64,000 nucleotides of DNA, taken from the NCBI RefSeq assembly GCF_003012915.1, contig NZ_CP027770.1, positions 1,364,001-1,428,000 of the forward strand, written 5' to 3'. The notes under the pieces are model-generated. The model did no database searches. It saw only the letters and a list, made by a program, of their open reading frames with translations, and had not been told where the DNA came from. The stretch comes from Staphylococcus felis (GTDB taxonomy: Bacteria > Bacillota > Bacilli > Staphylococcales > Staphylococcaceae). The position numbers were made by a program, and so were the translations under genes. Shown one piece after another: positions 37,963 to 50,559 of the stretch; within the stretch, counting starts at the first letter, position 1, and each line of letters begins with the position of its first letter.

Positions 37963-38541
37963 TTGAAAAAAGAAACTGTTGAATGGATTATTTCCATAGG
38001 TTTAGCGATACTTATTGTAGGTGTATTATACGCATTTGTGATTAAGCCTTATAATGTTAAAGGAGACTCTATGTTTCCAACATTAAAAGATGGTGAACGT
38101 GTTATCGTCAATAAGCTGAGCAAAACTTTTGGACATTTAGATAATGGAAACGTAATTGTTTTTCATGCTAATGAATCAGATGATTATGTCAAACGAATTA
38201 TTGGCAAACCAGGAGACCATGTTGAATACAAAGATGATCAATTGTATTTAAATGGAAAAAAAGTCGATGAACCCTATTTAGATTATAATGAAAAACATAA
38301 AAGTTATGATAAGATAACAGGAGATTTTGATTCTCAAGAGTTGCCGGGAAGTGATGGGGAAGCAAAAATTCCAAATGATAAATACTTAGTTTTAGGGGAT
38401 AATCGAGAAGTAAGTAAAGATAGTAGAGCGTTTGGTTTAATCGATGAAGATCAAATTGTCGGGACAGTTTCTTTACGTTTCTGGCCATTTAACAAATTTA
38501 AAATAAACTTTAATCCTGATCACACAGAACCACAATCTTAA
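37963..38541 (+). CDS. spsB: Signal peptidase I, active enzyme
   Basis: A 192-residue peptidase anchored by one N-terminal helix. The nucleophile Ser36 is in KGDSMFPTL and the general base Lys77 in YVKRIIGKPGD, the same numbering as S. aureus SpsB. LGDNREVSKDSRAFG is box E. It removes signal peptides from exported proteins such as the phosphatase at 53596. The start is TTG (37963), 7 nt after AGAGGTG; no ATG fits. Confidence 0.95.
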   Translation: MKKETVEWIISIGLAILIVGVLYAFVIKPYNVKGDSMFPTLKDGERVIVNKLSKTFGHLDNGNVIVFHANESDDYVKRIIGKPGDHVEYKDDQLYLNGKKVDEPYLDYNEKHKSYDKITGDFDSQELPGSDGEAKIPNDKYLVLGDNREVSKDSRAFGLIDEDQIVGTVSLRFWPFNKFKINFNPDHTEPQS

Positions 38542-38574
38542 ATGAAATATTAAACTTGAATATAGAGATGCTAA

Positions 38575-38619
38575 TAACGAGACAAATGCTAATTAAATGT
38601 TAGTTTTTGTCTCGTTTTA
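38575..38619 (+). terminator. Terminator after spsB
   Basis: AACGAGACAAA pairs with TTTGTCTCGTT, followed by TT; an inner GCTAA / TTAG pair extends it. Confidence 0.75.
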
Positions 38620-38728
38620 TCATTATTAAAGATACATGATTTTGGAGATCGATTTTTTGATACAAATGATATAATAGAAGCAATATCATTCATATAAGAC
38701 GATAAAATTAAAAAAGAGGGGGATTACG

Positions 38729-41700
38729 ATGTTTCGTACTTTTATTGGACGCGCAGGTACTGGAAAAAGTATGCAAATGTTAAAAGAGATTAAAAATCAA
38801 TTAAAAGAAGAGCCTCTAGGAAGTCCTATTATTGTGATAACCCCGATGCAAGGGACATATTTATATGAACAAGCATTTGTTAATGATCCTATTCTTAAAG
38901 GGAGTTTACGTGCTGAAGTTTTACATTTTGAGCGTTTAAGTCATCGGATCTTTCAAGAATTAGGTGGTATTCAAGAAAAGCGCATTTCGACAATTGCGAT
39001 TGAAATGATGATTTATGATATTTTGCAAGATGAAAAACATCAGTTAAAGCTCTATCATTCACAAGTGGGTTATATCGGTTTTAGCGCTAAATTACGTGAA
39101 CAGATACAGGATTTTGAGAAATATGCTGTAACACCTGAAGTCATTCGTGAAACGGCTAAAGATGAGCAGTTGGACTTGAGGATGCGTGATAAATTACATG
39201 ATATTGGACTCGTTTATGAGAAATTGATAGAGCGCATGTCCGATGATTATATTTCTTCTGAAGCCTTAATGAATCGCTTTATTAAAAATATTCCAAGATC
39301 AAAATGGTTACAACAAGCAGATATATACATAGATGGATTTCACAACTTTTCAACGCAGGAATATCAAATTATAGAAGCTCTCGTTAATCATGCTCGTTCA
39401 GTCACTGTGTTATTAACGACAAATGGTGATGAAGACGTATTGAGTATGTTTCGCAAACCTTCTGAGTCACTCAAACAACTGAAAGCTATTGCTAAGCGTA
39501 GTCAAACGCCAATAGAATTAGAGGTATTCAAAGCGCCGTTACGTTTTAAAAACACAGACTTACAAAGATTGGAACATCAGTTTGACTTGTTACAACGTGA
39601 TGAAAGTATAGAGGCAAAAGGTGATATTCAAATATTGGAAGCACCAACAACTCGTGAGGAAATTAATGAAGTGGCAAGAAGTATACTCAGAGATGCACGA
39701 GAGCGCCAATATCGATTTAACGATATTGCAATTTTATATCGTGATCCTTCATATATCTATTTATTAGAATCGATTTTACCTCAATTTGACATTCCATACA
39801 ACGTAGATGTTAAACAATCGATGACAGACCATCCGATTATGGAAATGTTGAGAGCGCTTATTGAAGTCATTCGAACAAGCTGGAACTTTGAACCTTTGAT
39901 GCGTTTATTTAAGACGAATGTTTTGACAGAACATTATGCAAATAGTGATCGGCTTATTGATATACTAGAAAACTATGCAATCGAACGAGGCATATATGGT
40001 CAACGATGGATCGATCCAAATTATTTTCAGCTTGAACAATTCCAAAAGTTAGGATCACGTCCGAATCGCGAACTGTCAGCATTAGAAATTGAAAGATATC
40101 AACGTGTCATCGATTTGAAAAATGATGTGATGAATAAGTTACTTCAATTTGAAGAGCGATTGACAAAGGGCGAACATGCGAGGGATTATGCAACGTCTTT
40201 TTATGAAGTGATGGAAGCTTTTGAATTGCCAAATCAATTAATGACGCAACGGGACATGCTTGATGTTGCAGGTAAACACACTGAAGCTGAAGAGATTGAT
40301 CAAATTTGGAATGGATTTATACGCGTTCTTGATGATATTGTGAATGTTTTTAATACACGTGAGATGACATTAACGCGTTTTCTTGAAATTTTAGATGTTG
40401 GTCTTAATGAGTTAGAGTTTTCAATGATTCCTCAAACATTGGATCAAGTGACAATTGGAACGATGGACTTAGCGAAAGTAGATAATAAAAAACATGTTTA
40501 TTTAATTGGGATGAATGATGGCGTCATGCCTCAATCGATTAATGGTACAAGTTTAATATCAGATGAAGAAAAGAAGCGATTTGAGACATATACAGGACTA
40601 CAATTAAGTCCTACTGCAGATATTCTTCAAATGGATGAAGCATTCGTTTGTTATTTTGCGATGACGCGATCAACTGAACGTGTCTCCTTTTCATATAGTT
40701 TGATGGATAGCAGTGGCTCAAATAGAGAAAGAAGTCCTTATCTTGATGAAATACAGCATATGTTTACGAATTTAAAAGTGATTAATATAAAGCATCAGCA
40801 TGATCAAGATACTTTATCATTAGTGGAACATCCTCATCAAACGAAAACACATCTATTTGAGGCGATGAAATTATGGCTAGATGAAAGTTTAATTTCTGAA
40901 ACATGGTTTACAGTATATCATGCTATGAAAAAACACGATGCCTTAAATCATTATATTAAACATTTAGAAACGGCTTTAACGTATGATAACCATACGATTC
41001 AGTTGCATCCTCAACTGGCTATTGACTTATATGGAAAGTCTATCAATGCAAGTGTGTCTCGTTTTGAAAATTATCAACAGTGTCCCTTCAAACATTATGC
41101 ATCACATGGATTGCGATTGAATGAGCGAACAAAATATCAACTTCAAAGTTTTGATTTAGGAACGATTTTTCATGATGTTTTAAGATATATTGCCGATAAA
41201 GTTGAAGGTCGGTTGAATCAATTGACGGCAAAACAAATTACAGCACTAACCGAAGAAGCGCTAGATTTGTACTTACCTCATGTACAATTTAACCTTTTAA
41301 ACTCTACTTCATATTATCGATATTTATCTAAACGAATTGGGGCGATCATACAAGCCACATTACATGCGATGAAGCATCAAACGACACACTCTCAATTTAA
41401 ACCTATTGCATTTGAAAGGACGTTTCGAAAAAATCCGAGGTCTAGCGAAGAATTAAAAGCGCAAACATTAAAAACGAAACAAGGTATACCGATTAATATT
41501 CGTGGACAAATTGATCGAATTGACGTTTACCAGCATCATGACAAAAGTTTTATTAATATTATTGACTATAAATCTTCTGATGGCAGTGCGCAGTTGGACC
41601 TCGTTAAAGTTTATTATGGATTACAAATGCAAATGATGACCTACATGGACATTGCTTTACAAAATAAAGAAAGACTCCATTTAACAGAGGATGTTAAACC

Positions 41701-42217
41701 AGGAGGATTTTTGTATATGTATGTTCATAAATTTAGAGATAAAAAGCGCTCGTGGTCTAATTTAAATCCAGATAATTTGGAGAATGAGTTTTTAAAATCA
41801 TATCAGTTAAGCGGATTGCTTAACAATGATCCGGATGTGTTAGATGCATATGATATTCGCATGGAACCTGGATATAAGTCGGATATTGTGCCGTTAGGTA
41901 TGAAGAAAGATGGCGCACTGTATGCAACGAGTAAGGTTGCTGATGAAAAAGTAATACGTCAACTTATCAAACATAACCAGCATCATTTTATCAATACAGC
42001 GACACATATTATGGATGGTCATACTTCTGTGACACCTCTGAAATATAAAGAAAAATTACCGTGTGAATTTTGTAGTTACCAATCAGTTTGTCACGTGGAT
42101 AGTTTAATTGATAGTCGTAAATATAGACAAGTTGATGAAAAAATCAATCCGATTGAATTACTTGAGAAGGAGATAAGAGAGGAGGATGAAGATGACAATT
42201 CCAACGAAGCCCGATAA
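38729..42217 (+). CDS. addB: ATP-dependent nuclease subunit AddB (RexB)
   Basis: A 1162-residue subunit of the AddAB helicase-nuclease, which processes double-strand ends for recombination and recognises Chi. The P-loop GRAGTGKS is at residues 7-14. The C-terminal nuclease domain has GQIDRIDVY and IDYKSSDG with the catalytic Asp/Lys. Cys residues in [10 protein letters not shown] and [10 protein letters not shown] are the Fe-S ligands that pin this domain. An extended -10 (TGATATAAT near 38667) lies upstream. It overlaps addA by 26 nt. Confidence 0.95.
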   Translation: MFRTFIGRAGTGKSMQMLKEIKNQLKEEPLGSPIIVITPMQGTYLYEQAFVNDPILKGSLRAEVLHFERLSHRIFQELGGIQEKRISTIAIEMMIYDILQDEKHQLKLYHSQVGYIGFSAKLREQIQDFEKYAVTPEVIRETAKDEQLDLRMRDKLHDIGLVYEKLIERMSDDYISSEALMNRFIKNIPRSKWLQQADIYIDGFHNFSTQEYQIIEALVNHARSVTVLLTTNGDEDVLSMFRKPSESLKQLKAIAKRSQTPIELEVFKAPLRFKNTDLQRLEHQFDLLQRDESIEAKGDIQILEAPTTREEINEVARSILRDARERQYRFNDIAILYRDPSYIYLLESILPQFDIPYNVDVKQSMTDHPIMEMLRALIEVIRTSWNFEPLMRLFKTNVLTEHYANSDRLIDILENYAIERGIYGQRWIDPNYFQLEQFQKLGSRPNRELSALEIERYQRVIDLKNDVMNKLLQFEERLTKGEHARDYATSFYEVMEAFELPNQLMTQRDMLDVAGKHTEAEEIDQIWNGFIRVLDDIVNVFNTREMTLTRFLEILDVGLNELEFSMIPQTLDQVTIGTMDLAKVDNKKHVYLIGMNDGVMPQSINGTSLISDEEKKRFETYTGLQLSPTADILQMDEAFVCYFAMTRSTERVSFSYSLMDSSGSNRERSPYLDEIQHMFTNLKVINIKHQHDQDTLSLVEHPHQTKTHLFEAMKLWLDESLISETWFTVYHAMKKHDALNHYIKHLETALTYDNHTIQLHPQLAIDLYGKSINASVSRFENYQQCPFKHYASHGLRLNERTKYQLQSFDLGTIFHDVLRYIADKVEGRLNQLTAKQITALTEEALDLYLPHVQFNLLNSTSYYRYLSKRIGAIIQATLHAMKHQTTHSQFKPIAFERTFRKNPRSSEELKAQTLKTKQGIPINIRGQIDRIDVYQHHDKSFINIIDYKSSDGSAQLDLVKVYYGLQMQMMTYMDIALQNKERLHLTEDVKPGGFLYMYVHKFRDKKRSWSNLNPDNLENEFLKSYQLSGLLNNDPDVLDAYDIRMEPGYKSDIVPLGMKKDGALYATSKVADEKVIRQLIKHNQHHFINTATHIMDGHTSVTPLKYKEKLPCEFCSYQSVCHVDSLIDSRKYRQVDEKINPIELLEKEIREEDEDDNSNEAR

Positions 42218-45200
42218 CGTTCAATGGACAGATGCGCAATGGGAGAGTATATATGCACAGGGTAGAGATGTCTTAGTAGCTGCAGCTGCAGGATCTGGAA
42301 AAACTGCTGTTTTAGTTGAACGTATCATTCAACGGATCATTCGTGATGGTATTGATGTGGATCGTTTGTTGGTTGTTACTTTTACGAATCTAAGTGCTCG
42401 TGAGATGAAACATCGTATTGAAGCACGGATTCAGCAAGCATCTATAGAAGATCCGTCAAATCAACACCTCAAAAATCAAAGAAGTAAAATTCAGCAAGCT
42501 CATATTTCTACATTGCATAGTTTTTGTTTGAAATTAATACAGCAACATTATGATGTTTTAAATATAGATCCGAATTTTAAAACAGCGAGTGAAGTAGAAA
42601 ATATTTTACTATTAGAGCAAGTGATTGATGATGTTTTAGAGGTACACTACGATCGTCTGGCGCCCGAATTCGTGACGCTCACAGAACAGATCTCTACTGA
42701 TCGTGATGATGCAGGCTTACGTGATATTATAAAAAATCTCTATCATTTTAGTATTGCAAACCCAAATCCAAAAGCGTGGTTAAATGCATTAAATCAATCT
42801 TATTTAGATGGAGAGCTACAACAGCGTTACTTAAAGATCTTAGATGAGTATGTTCGACTCTATTTAATTGCAGCACAAAATGCGATAGAAGCGGCGTACC
42901 AAAAATTTGAGTCAGTTGGTGAATATCCAAAACATATAACGTTTATCGACAATCACCGCCAATTCTTGAATGCATTGTTAAGTGAACCACGTATCAATAA
43001 GTCCAAATTACATGAATATCAATTGGGGAGAATGCCCGCGAAGCCTTCAGACGTACGAAAAGATGAGATGTTAAACAAAGCATATGAAGAGTTCAAAAGT
43101 TCGTATGATCAGTTTAAAGGTTACATTCAAAAAGTACAGGACGAGTTTGTAGCACGTGAAGATGACAGTTTAACAGAAGAATTAATACATTTAGCGCCGA
43201 GAGTTGCTTATTTGGCAGAATTGACAAATGACGTTATTGATGCTTTTAGTAAAGCAAAACGTGAACGTAATATTCTAGATTTTTCAGACTATGAACATTT
43301 TGCCTTACAAATTTTAAAGAATGAAGAGGGAAATCCATCAGAAATCGCGCAGTTATATCGTGAAAAATTTGATGACATTTTGGTTGATGAATATCAAGAT
43401 ACGAATAAGGTGCAAGAGGAGATTATCACAAGTATTAAACGTGGGGATGAATCGAATGGTAATCTGTTTATGGTGGGAGACGTAAAGCAATCAATATATA
43501 AATTCCGTCAAGCAGATCCAAGTTTATTTATTGAAAAATATGAGCGTTTTAATCGAACTGATGAAACAAAAGGCTGGCGCATCGATTTATCCCAAAACTT
43601 TCGTTCAAGAAAAGAAGTGCTATCAACAACCAATTATTTATTTCATCATATGATGGATAGCCAAGTGGGTGAAATAGAATATGATCATGCAGCACGATTA
43701 TACTATGGTGCATCATTTGATGAGGTCGATGTGCCACTTCACTTTAATGTATTAGTGAAAGATCAGAATAGTGACCTTGATATAAATGAACAAGAAGCAC
43801 ATCTTGTAGCGCAACAAGTTCAAACGATACTTGAAACTCAAAAAGTATATGATACTCAAACAAACACATACCGTAAAGCAACATATAAAGATATCGTGAT
43901 TTTAGAACGGAATAACAATAATGCACGTCAATTACAACAAGTATTTAAAGATAAAGATATTCCATTGTTTGTGAATAGTAAACAAGGCTATTTTGAACAA
44001 ACTGAAGTCCGTTTAATGCTCTCTTTTCTAAGAACAATTGATAATCCGCTTCAAGATGTTTATTTAGTTGGATTAATGCGTTCGGTTATCTATCAATTTA
44101 CGGAAGAAGAGCTTGCTAAAATCCGTGTGACTGCACCAGATGAAGTCTATTTTTATCAATCTATACAGCACTATTTAGCGTTTGAGGAAAAGGAACAGAC
44201 TTTAGTAGATAAGTTAAATCATTTCTTAGATGACTTGACGAAATATCAATCATATAGTCGTCATCATACAGTGTATCAACTGATTGATAAATTATATAAT
44301 GATCACTATTTGATCCAATATTTCAGTGGGTTAACAGGTGGCAAAGGTCGCCGCGCCAATTTATATGGGTTGTTTAATAAAGCTGTTGATTTTGAAAATT
44401 CAAGTTTTAGAGGTCTGTTTCAATTTATTCGTTTTATTGATCAAATGATTGAACGCGGCAAAGACTTTGGTGAAGAAAATGTAATAGGCCCTAATGATAA
44501 TGTTGTTCGATTAATGACGATTCATAGCAGTAAAGGGCTTGAGTTCCCGTTTGTCATTTATTCTGGCTTAAGCCGAAAGTTTAATATGCGGGATTTGGGA
44601 CGACCTGTTGTACTGAATCAGCACGAAGGATTGGGATTACAATATTTTGATGAAACAGAAGGACTATTTTATCCATCTTTAATATCAATGACAATTGACT
44701 TAATAAATCAAAAAGAATTGATTTCAGAGGAGATGCGATTAGTGTATGTTGCTTTAACTCGAGCAAAAGAACAGCTTTATTTAATAGGAACAACAGATGA
44801 TGACGAAAAGTTAGCAAAGTTAAGAGAAACGCCAATTGAACATGATAAGTTAACGACAATTGAGAGACTGAACGCCAAAACGCCATTTCAATTGATTTAC
44901 AGTGTGCTGAGTAAGCATTTAAGTACAGATATATTAGACCAATATTTATTTGCAGGAGAACTAGCAGATAAAGAAGAATCGCTTCGTCCATCTGTGTCAT
45001 TAAACTATATTAAAGCCGAAGATATTCTACCAGTAGAAGAAACCGATGACACAGCACAAAAACGGTCAATTGAAACGTTAAAAAATCGTTTGGCACTTGA
45101 ACCAACGCAGCAATCAACGCTTGAATTAATCGAGGCACAGTTGCTTTATGAGTATCCTCATCGAAAAGCTACACAACACGCTTCAAAGCAATCTGTGTCT

Positions 45201-45842
45201 GAACTTAAGCGATTAATGGAAACAGAACAAGCAAATACGAGTTATGATCGTGTAAGACAATACCAATTAGGCGTGGCGACATATGATCGTCCAAGCTTTA
45301 TGCAAGAAGATCGATTAACACCAACAGAAATTGGAACACTGATGCACACGGTGATGCAACATTTACCATTCCAAGCAGAGGGACTTACGGATGATGAGCT
45401 AGATGCATACTTTGACAAACTTGTGGTTCATTCGATTATTAAAGCTGAAGATATACGATATATTCGAAAGTCTGAGATACGTGATTTTATTAACAGCAAG
45501 TTGTACCAAACAATTGCTACAAGTGACCAAATATATCGCGAATTGCCATTTATTGTTAATCAGAATGACGTTGAACAAGAAGGGACACAGGAAGATTCAT
45601 CTATTATTCAAGGGATGATAGACCTTGTATTCGTCAAAGATGGAACATACCATTTTGTAGATTATAAAACAGATGTGTTCGTTCGACGTAAAGGAATGAC
45701 AGATGATGAAATAGGTCAACAGTTGCGAGAAAAGTATCGCGTTCAAATGGAATATTACAAACGTGCACTTGAAACGATTTTAAAACGACCGGTATCAGGT
45801 CGTCTATATTTCTTTAAGTTTGGTGAAATTTTCATAAATTAA
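42192..45842 (+). CDS. addA: ATP-dependent helicase/nuclease subunit AddA (RexA)
   Basis: A 1216-residue UvrD-like helicase fused to a nuclease. Walker A is [13 protein letters not shown], Walker B is [12 protein letters not shown], motif III is [18 protein letters not shown], and [14 protein letters not shown] and [16 protein letters not shown] are motifs V and VI. The C-terminal nuclease has GMIDLVF and VDYKTD. It provides the 3'-5' helicase of AddAB. The ATG at 42192 is 6 nt after GAGGAGG and inside addB; another ATG two codons earlier is too close to the site. Confidence 0.95.
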   Translation: MTIPTKPDNVQWTDAQWESIYAQGRDVLVAAAAGSGKTAVLVERIIQRIIRDGIDVDRLLVVTFTNLSAREMKHRIEARIQQASIEDPSNQHLKNQRSKIQQAHISTLHSFCLKLIQQHYDVLNIDPNFKTASEVENILLLEQVIDDVLEVHYDRLAPEFVTLTEQISTDRDDAGLRDIIKNLYHFSIANPNPKAWLNALNQSYLDGELQQRYLKILDEYVRLYLIAAQNAIEAAYQKFESVGEYPKHITFIDNHRQFLNALLSEPRINKSKLHEYQLGRMPAKPSDVRKDEMLNKAYEEFKSSYDQFKGYIQKVQDEFVAREDDSLTEELIHLAPRVAYLAELTNDVIDAFSKAKRERNILDFSDYEHFALQILKNEEGNPSEIAQLYREKFDDILVDEYQDTNKVQEEIITSIKRGDESNGNLFMVGDVKQSIYKFRQADPSLFIEKYERFNRTDETKGWRIDLSQNFRSRKEVLSTTNYLFHHMMDSQVGEIEYDHAARLYYGASFDEVDVPLHFNVLVKDQNSDLDINEQEAHLVAQQVQTILETQKVYDTQTNTYRKATYKDIVILERNNNNARQLQQVFKDKDIPLFVNSKQGYFEQTEVRLMLSFLRTIDNPLQDVYLVGLMRSVIYQFTEEELAKIRVTAPDEVYFYQSIQHYLAFEEKEQTLVDKLNHFLDDLTKYQSYSRHHTVYQLIDKLYNDHYLIQYFSGLTGGKGRRANLYGLFNKAVDFENSSFRGLFQFIRFIDQMIERGKDFGEENVIGPNDNVVRLMTIHSSKGLEFPFVIYSGLSRKFNMRDLGRPVVLNQHEGLGLQYFDETEGLFYPSLISMTIDLINQKELISEEMRLVYVALTRAKEQLYLIGTTDDDEKLAKLRETPIEHDKLTTIERLNAKTPFQLIYSVLSKHLSTDILDQYLFAGELADKEESLRPSVSLNYIKAEDILPVEETDDTAQKRSIETLKNRLALEPTQQSTLELIEAQLLYEYPHRKATQHASKQSVSELKRLMETEQANTSYDRVRQYQLGVATYDRPSFMQEDRLTPTEIGTLMHTVMQHLPFQAEGLTDDELDAYFDKLVVHSIIKAEDIRYIRKSEIRDFINSKLYQTIATSDQIYRELPFIVNQNDVEQEGTQEDSSIIQGMIDLVFVKDGTYHFVDYKTDVFVRRKGMTDDEIGQQLREKYRVQMEYYKRALETILKRPVSGRLYFFKFGEIFIN

Positions 45843-45859
45843 TAGGGAATGACAATAAT

Positions 45860-45889
45860 TTGTGATTTGTCTAAATTTTTCGTTATAAT
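45860..45889 (+). promoter_or_regulatory. Promoter of the FAH-family gene
   Basis: TTGTGA (45860-45865), 18 nt, TATAAT (45884-45889), about 33 nt before the ATG. Confidence 0.55.
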
Positions 45890-45922
45890 ACGAATAAGAT
45901 ATAAGTTAGGAGCTGATGATGA

Positions 45923-46837
45923 ATGAAATTTTTATCATTCAAACATAAAGATCAAACGTCTTATGGTGTTAAAGTAAAGCGTGAAGAAGCAGCTTGGGAT
46001 TTAATAAAAGTATTCGCTGACTTCGTGGAAGGAGATTTTCAGCCTAAAACGTTATTAGAAGGATTGCAACATAATCAAACAGTAGATTTTCAAGAGCAAG
46101 TACGTAAAGCTGTTGTTGCTGCTGAGGAAAGTGGTCGTGCTGAAGCATATAAAGTTCAATTTGAAGAGATTGAATTTTTGCCACCAGTGACGCCTACAAA
46201 TAATGTCATTGCTTTTGGTCGCAATTATAAGGATCACGCACAAGAGCTCAATCACGAGGTCGACCGATTATATGTTTTCACTAAAGCCGCTTCATCTTTA
46301 ACTGGTGATGAAAGCACAATTCCAAATCATAAAGATGTGACTGATCAATTAGACTATGAAGGTGAACTCGGTATTGTCATTGGCAAACACGGTTCCAAAA
46401 TACCAAAAGGTCTAGCGTTGGATTATGTGTATGGTTATACAATTATTAATGATATTACTGACCGCAAAGCGCAAAAACAACACGATCAAGCATTCTTATC
46501 AAAAAGTTTAACAGGCGCTTGTCCAATGGGACCGTACATCGTCACAAAAGATGAGTTACCGACACCAGAAAATGTAAATATCGTTACTAAAGTGAATAAT
46601 AAGATACGTCAAGATGGTAATACTTCAGAGATGATACTCAAAATTGATGAATTAATTCAAGAAATTTCAAAATATGTTGCGTTACATCCAGGTGATATTA
46701 TCGCAACTGGAACGCCAGCTGGGGTAGGTGCAGGTATGAATCCACCTCAATTTTTACAACCAGGTGATGAAGTCAAAGTGACCATTGATAACATTGGTAC
46801 TTTAACAAATTACATTTCTAAATCAGAAGAATCATAA
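45923..46837 (+). CDS. Fumarylacetoacetate hydrolase (FAH) family protein
   Basis: A 304-residue FAH-superfamily protein. The catalytic domain starts near residue 95: [16 protein letters not shown], then [13 protein letters not shown] with the metal-binding Glu, [29 protein letters not shown] and [16 protein letters not shown]. Members are C-C hydrolases or decarboxylases such as oxaloacetate decarboxylases; the substrate here is unknown. The N-terminal 90 residues are a typical extra domain. Monocistronic with its own terminator, upstream of MITE copy 2. Confidence 0.85.
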   Translation: MKFLSFKHKDQTSYGVKVKREEAAWDLIKVFADFVEGDFQPKTLLEGLQHNQTVDFQEQVRKAVVAAEESGRAEAYKVQFEEIEFLPPVTPTNNVIAFGRNYKDHAQELNHEVDRLYVFTKAASSLTGDESTIPNHKDVTDQLDYEGELGIVIGKHGSKIPKGLALDYVYGYTIINDITDRKAQKQHDQAFLSKSLTGACPMGPYIVTKDELPTPENVNIVTKVNNKIRQDGNTSEMILKIDELIQEISKYVALHPGDIIATGTPAGVGAGMNPPQFLQPGDEVKVTIDNIGTLTNYISKSEES

Positions 46838-46850
46838 TCGATATAAAGGC

Positions 46851-46895
46851 TGGAATGAAGGTGCATATTAAGATGCATCTTCATTCCATTTTTTT
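46851..46895 (+). terminator. Terminator after the FAH-family gene
   Basis: TGGAATGAAG (46851-46860) pairs with CTTCATTCCA, with an inner TGCAT/ATGCA stem, followed by seven T. Confidence 0.85.
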
Positions 46896-46923
46896 ATGTT
46901 ACTTAGATGAGTATATTTAAAAA

Positions 46924-47291
46924 GGTTCTATAGTAAATCGGACTGGTGTATAAATAATTTCATTTATTTGATTGTTCCATAAAGCCTCGCTTTTCTAGAC
47001 GTCTCACCTCAACTCATTTTAAGATTGAACTTACCCAATCTTAAAATGGATTTTCGGTTACGGCAAGATGCCTCAGAAGTCTCGTCTTAGGAAACAATCA
47101 AATTTGCTATATTTATTCACACCCTTAAGTTATAAAATATGTTTTACCAACTCAATTTTACTGATTTATGTTGTATTAAAAGAGGCGTTAATGTTCAAGA
47201 CTTTATGATCACACAACGAAAAAAGAGTTAAGCAATCCATTATTGCATAACGCCTTAATTTAATGCGACCAGTCCAATTTGACTGAGCGCC
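46924..47291 (+). mobile_element. MITE, copy 2 (ISL3-like ends)
   Basis: A 368-bp copy beginning GGTTCT and ending GAGCGCC. Flanks are TTTAAAAA (46916-46923) and TTTAAAAT (47292-47299), an 8-bp duplication with one change. Relative to the other copies, AGGCGCCT has become AGACGTCT, changed symmetrically. It lies 28 nt after the terminator of the FAH-family gene, in the same orientation as the other copies. Confidence 0.88.
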
Positions 47292-47424
47292 TTTAAAATT
47301 CACATATCATTTGAAGAAGTGCAAGGGTTATTCGAGGTTTTTAAAGGTTGAATAATGGAAATGGATAAGTATCAAGGCATTGAATATGTTATGATAGACA
47401 AGGTGTATAAAAGGAGGGAAAATA

Positions 47425-47814
47425 ATGCTTTTAACAAATTTGCATATTATAAGTTGGGTTATTTTGCTAATTCTATTTTTTGCAGCATATGAAAATTTCT
47501 CAGATAAACAAGGCGCAACGCCATTATTTAAGCCACTACACATGGCATTACGTCTTTTTATGGTATTTGTATTGATTACAGGCTTTTGGCTTATTTCAAA
47601 AGCGTTTATGAGTGGAGATGCAAACCATATGCTATTAACATTGAAGATGGTTGGTGGATTAGCTGTTGTGGGGTTAATGGAAGTGACATTAGCACGTAAG
47701 AAAAAGGCAACTTCAAGTCGTAAGCTGTTTGTGTGGACATGGGTTGTTGCGATTATCACGATTCTTTTAGGTGCTATTTTGCCTTGGGGACCTATTACTG
47801 GACTCTTTCACTAA
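47425..47814 (+). CDS. YisL-like membrane protein (DUF1516)
   Basis: A 129-residue protein with four hydrophobic helices and short basic loops (ARKKKATSSRK). It matches the YisL/DUF1516 family, whose function is unknown. The start follows AAAGGAGGG. It is convergent with cdr; a strong shared terminator lies between them. Confidence 0.75.
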   Translation: MLLTNLHIISWVILLILFFAAYENFSDKQGATPLFKPLHMALRLFMVFVLITGFWLISKAFMSGDANHMLLTLKMVGGLAVVGLMEVTLARKKKATSSRKLFVWTWVVAIITILLGAILPWGPITGLFH

Positions 47815-47816
47815 AT

Positions 47817-47870
47817 AAAATGTCTATCATCATTAATTGCTTAAATAAGCGTATGATGATAGACATTTTT
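47817..47870. terminator. Bidirectional terminator between yisL-like gene and cdr
   Basis: AAAATGTCTATCATCAT (47817-47833) pairs perfectly with ATGATGATAGACATTTT (47853-47869), with A and T runs suited to both strands. Confidence 0.88.
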
Positions 47871-47885
47871 GCTATCTCATTCTTA

Positions 47886-49211
47886 TTAGTGATTTCGAGA
47901 TTTATATCCTATCATATTAATCAAATCTTTAGGATGACTGTATGGTGGTGCATAGGCGACTTCAAATTCGACCAAGTCATCCACTTTTGCATGATGCATC
48001 ATAGCCATCGTTAATACATCGATACGTTTATCAACACCCTTTTGACCTACAGCAGCTGCACGAATGATTTGCCGTGTATCAGTATCAAAATAGACACGTA
48101 AATGAACTTCTGAATTTTGAGGATAATATCCTGCATGTGTCCCATTTTTGACATCGATAACGCGATAGTTGAATTTTGAAAGATCAGCAGTTGAAACACC
48201 TGTACTTGCTAACGTGTACTCAAAAAATTGGACAATATTTGCCCCTAAAAACCCTTTAAAACGAACGTGAGTATTGCCGATTAAATGCTCCGCGACAATA
48301 CTTGCAGCACGATGAGCACCCCAAGCGAGAGGGACATGCGTTGGTAAATCAACATGACGATAATGATGTGTTGTAATATCACCAATAGCATAGATGTTAG
48401 GAATGTTAGTTTGAAAATGATCATTTACTGGAATATAACCTTGGTCGTTTATATTGACACCAGAATCTTGTATAAACTCTGAATTCGGAATAACACCCAC
48501 ACCTGTGATAATTAAGTCATAAGATTCTACTAACCCTGATGTAAAAGTGACCTCTTTATCATTGATAGATTTAATCTCTTCATTCAAACGGTAAGAAATC
48601 TGATGTGATTTCAATGCGTCAAAGATGACCGCATTCATATCTTGATCCATAAGTTTATTGATGGATTCAGAACGATGAATCAAAGTAGGATTTAATCCGC
48701 GCTCATACATATTTTCAACGACTTCTAAACTGATATAACCAGCCCCAACCACAAGTACATCGTTAACTTGGTGCGCCTCAATAAAAGATTCAATTTGATC
48801 AGTATCTTCCATATTACGTAATGTAAAAAGTCGTGACGAATCAAAATTAAGTTGACGTGCACGTGCACCTGGACTCAATACTAAAACATCATAGGCATCC
48901 TTAAATGTATGACCATTTTCATGGTTATGAATTGTAACGGTTTGATTTTTACTATCGATTGCGATGACCTCATGTTTTAATTTAACATTAATATTACGAT
49001 TGGATTTAAAGGATTCGGGTGTCTCTGGTAATAAATCATCACGTTCTTTGACCACATTGCCTAAATAATAAGGTAAGCCACAATTTGCAAAACTCATAAA
49101 GGCTCCTTTGTCATAAACTGTAATCTCGCTTGATGAATCTAATCGTCGAATTTGACTTGCACATGTGGCACCACCAGCTACTGCACCAACGATAATTATT
49201 TTTCTCGTCAT
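47886..49211 (-). CDS. cdr: Coenzyme A-disulfide reductase
   Basis: A 441-residue flavoprotein with FAD motif [15 protein letters not shown], the single active Cys44 in [12 protein letters not shown] (Cys43 in S. aureus CoADR), [11 protein letters not shown] for NADPH, and [12 protein letters not shown]. The C-terminal [10 protein letters not shown] holds a Tyr used from the partner subunit. It keeps CoA reduced, the main low-molecular-weight thiol besides bacillithiol in staphylococci, and protects against oxidants. It is followed upstream by an HAD gene on the same strand, 24 nt away. Confidence 0.93.
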   Translation of the reverse strand: MTRKIIIVGAVAGGATCASQIRRLDSSSEITVYDKGAFMSFANCGLPYYLGNVVKERDDLLPETPESFKSNRNINVKLKHEVIAIDSKNQTVTIHNHENGHTFKDAYDVLVLSPGARARQLNFDSSRLFTLRNMEDTDQIESFIEAHQVNDVLVVGAGYISLEVVENMYERGLNPTLIHRSESINKLMDQDMNAVIFDALKSHQISYRLNEEIKSINDKEVTFTSGLVESYDLIITGVGVIPNSEFIQDSGVNINDQGYIPVNDHFQTNIPNIYAIGDITTHHYRHVDLPTHVPLAWGAHRAASIVAEHLIGNTHVRFKGFLGANIVQFFEYTLASTGVSTADLSKFNYRVIDVKNGTHAGYYPQNSEVHLRVYFDTDTRQIIRAAAVGQKGVDKRIDVLTMAMMHHAKVDDLVEFEVAYAPPYSHPKDLINMIGYKSRNH

Positions 49212-49235
49212 ATCAACAATGCTCCTTTAGTTTGT

Positions 49236-50054
49236 TTATTTTGGTATATTAAGATTGAAAAATTCGTTTAGATACACTCCTATGCCATCCTCATTATTTG
49301 AAAGCGTGCATGAGTGGGCAACGTGTTTTAATTCATCAATCGCATTTCCCATAGCTATGCCGTATTTCGCATATTTTATCATTTCAAGGTCATTATCTTC
49401 ATCGCCAAAAGCAATAATAGCATCACGCTCAATATCAAGGTAGTGACGTACGTAATCAATACCAGTTGCTTTACTAATGCCTTTTTTGACAATTTCTATG
49501 ACTGGAAACGGTGCACCCCAACGACGATGTTCAATGTTTTCGGCATAAAAACGTGTTAAAGCTTGTTTAACTCTAGGAATCATATACTCTTCGGCTTCAA
49601 TCAGAATACTCGTAGGGTCTTCTTTTAAAATATAGCGTAAATCGCCAACTTCAGTTTTAGGATTGCCGACACTAAAGCCATCAAATAGCCGTGGGTCAGG
49701 CTTATCGATATAGACACAATCCATCACTTCAGCAATAATATTTTTAACATTCATTTTCTTTAAAGTTTCAAGGATACTATACGATAAAGATTGATCCAAT
49801 TGTTCATGTAATACTTTGAAATTGGAGTCCAGCGGGTGATGAATGTATGCGCCATTAAAGTTAATGACAGGGGAGTGCATGTTCAATTCTTCATAGTAAC
49901 GTCTACTTGCACGGTAAGGTCTTCCTGTTGTAATCATTAATATATGACCTTGGTTTTGTAACGCTGTTAAAACTTTAAATGTATATTGAGGGATTTCTTT
50001 AGTATCATCTAATAATGTCCCATCTAAATCTAAACAAATTAAATACTTTTTCAT
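49236..50054 (-). CDS. Cof-type HAD phosphatase
   Basis: A 272-residue HAD-IIB hydrolase. Motif I is CLDLDGTLLDD, motif II is MITTGRPYRASRRYY, motif III includes the Lys of EIVKKGISKATG, and motif IV is IAFGDEDNDLEMIKYA. The C2B cap lies between motifs II and III. Substrates of such enzymes are sugar phosphates, flavin or PLP; none can be picked. It is transcribed ahead of cdr and divergently from sufT. Confidence 0.85.
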   Translation of the reverse strand: MKKYLICLDLDGTLLDDTKEIPQYTFKVLTALQNQGHILMITTGRPYRASRRYYEELNMHSPVINFNGAYIHHPLDSNFKVLHEQLDQSLSYSILETLKKMNVKNIIAEVMDCVYIDKPDPRLFDGFSVGNPKTEVGDLRYILKEDPTSILIEAEEYMIPRVKQALTRFYAENIEHRRWGAPFPVIEIVKKGISKATGIDYVRHYLDIERDAIIAFGDEDNDLEMIKYAKYGIAMGNAIDELKHVAHSCTLSNNEDGIGVYLNEFFNLNIPK

Positions 50055-50164
50055 GTGACTCTCCTTAATACAACTGTCTGTGTACCCATATCATAGCATT
50101 TTATTGTACAACTGTGTTGATTTTGATATATTGATGTTAGTAAGTTTTCAAAGAGGTGAAAAGT

Positions 50165-50473
50165 ATGGAAGAGGCGTTAAAAGATAGTATTTTAGGTGCA
50201 TTAGAAAATGTTATTGACCCTGAATTAGGTATAGATATCGTTAATTTAGGTCTTGTATATAAAGTGGATTTAGATGATGATGGATTATGTACAGTTGAAA
50301 TGACTTTAACTTCTATTGGTTGTCCATTAGGGCCACAAATTGTCGATCAAGTCAAAACAGCATTAGGTGAATTACCAGAGATTAAAGATACTGAAGTCAA
50401 TATCGTTTGGAATCCACCTTGGAATAAAGATATGATGTCACGTTATGCAAAAATTGCATTAGGTGTTAATTAA
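50165..50473 (+). CDS. sufT: MIP18/DUF59 family Fe-S maturation protein SufT
   Basis: A 102-residue DUF59 protein: NVIDPELGIDIVNLGLVY at the start, LTSIGCPLGPQIVDQV with the conserved Cys, and IVWNPPWNKDMMS at the end. In S. aureus the protein at this place, next to clpB, is SufT, an auxiliary factor for Fe-S protein maturation under high demand. The ATG at 50165 has AGAGGTG 6 nt upstream; the GTG at 50156 overlaps that site. Confidence 0.88.
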   Translation: MEEALKDSILGALENVIDPELGIDIVNLGLVYKVDLDDDGLCTVEMTLTSIGCPLGPQIVDQVKTALGELPEIKDTEVNIVWNPPWNKDMMSRYAKIALGVN

Positions 50474-50488
50474 ATAAAGGTATGATTT

Positions 50489-50526
50489 GAGGAATGTTGA
50501 TGTAGTGATATCAATGTTCCTCTTTT
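50489..50526 (+). terminator. Terminator after sufT
   Basis: GAGGAATGTTGAT pairs with ATCAATGTTCCTC (with G-T pairs), followed by TTTT. Confidence 0.65.
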
Positions 50527-50559
50527 CATTAGAAAATATCTATGCACCAAAATAAAAAA

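Noticed and set aside
42186..42217. Possible frameshift or fusion between addB and addA
   Set aside because: Both reading frames are complete, with proper stop and start and a strong ribosome site inside addB. The 26-nt overlap is normal coupling.
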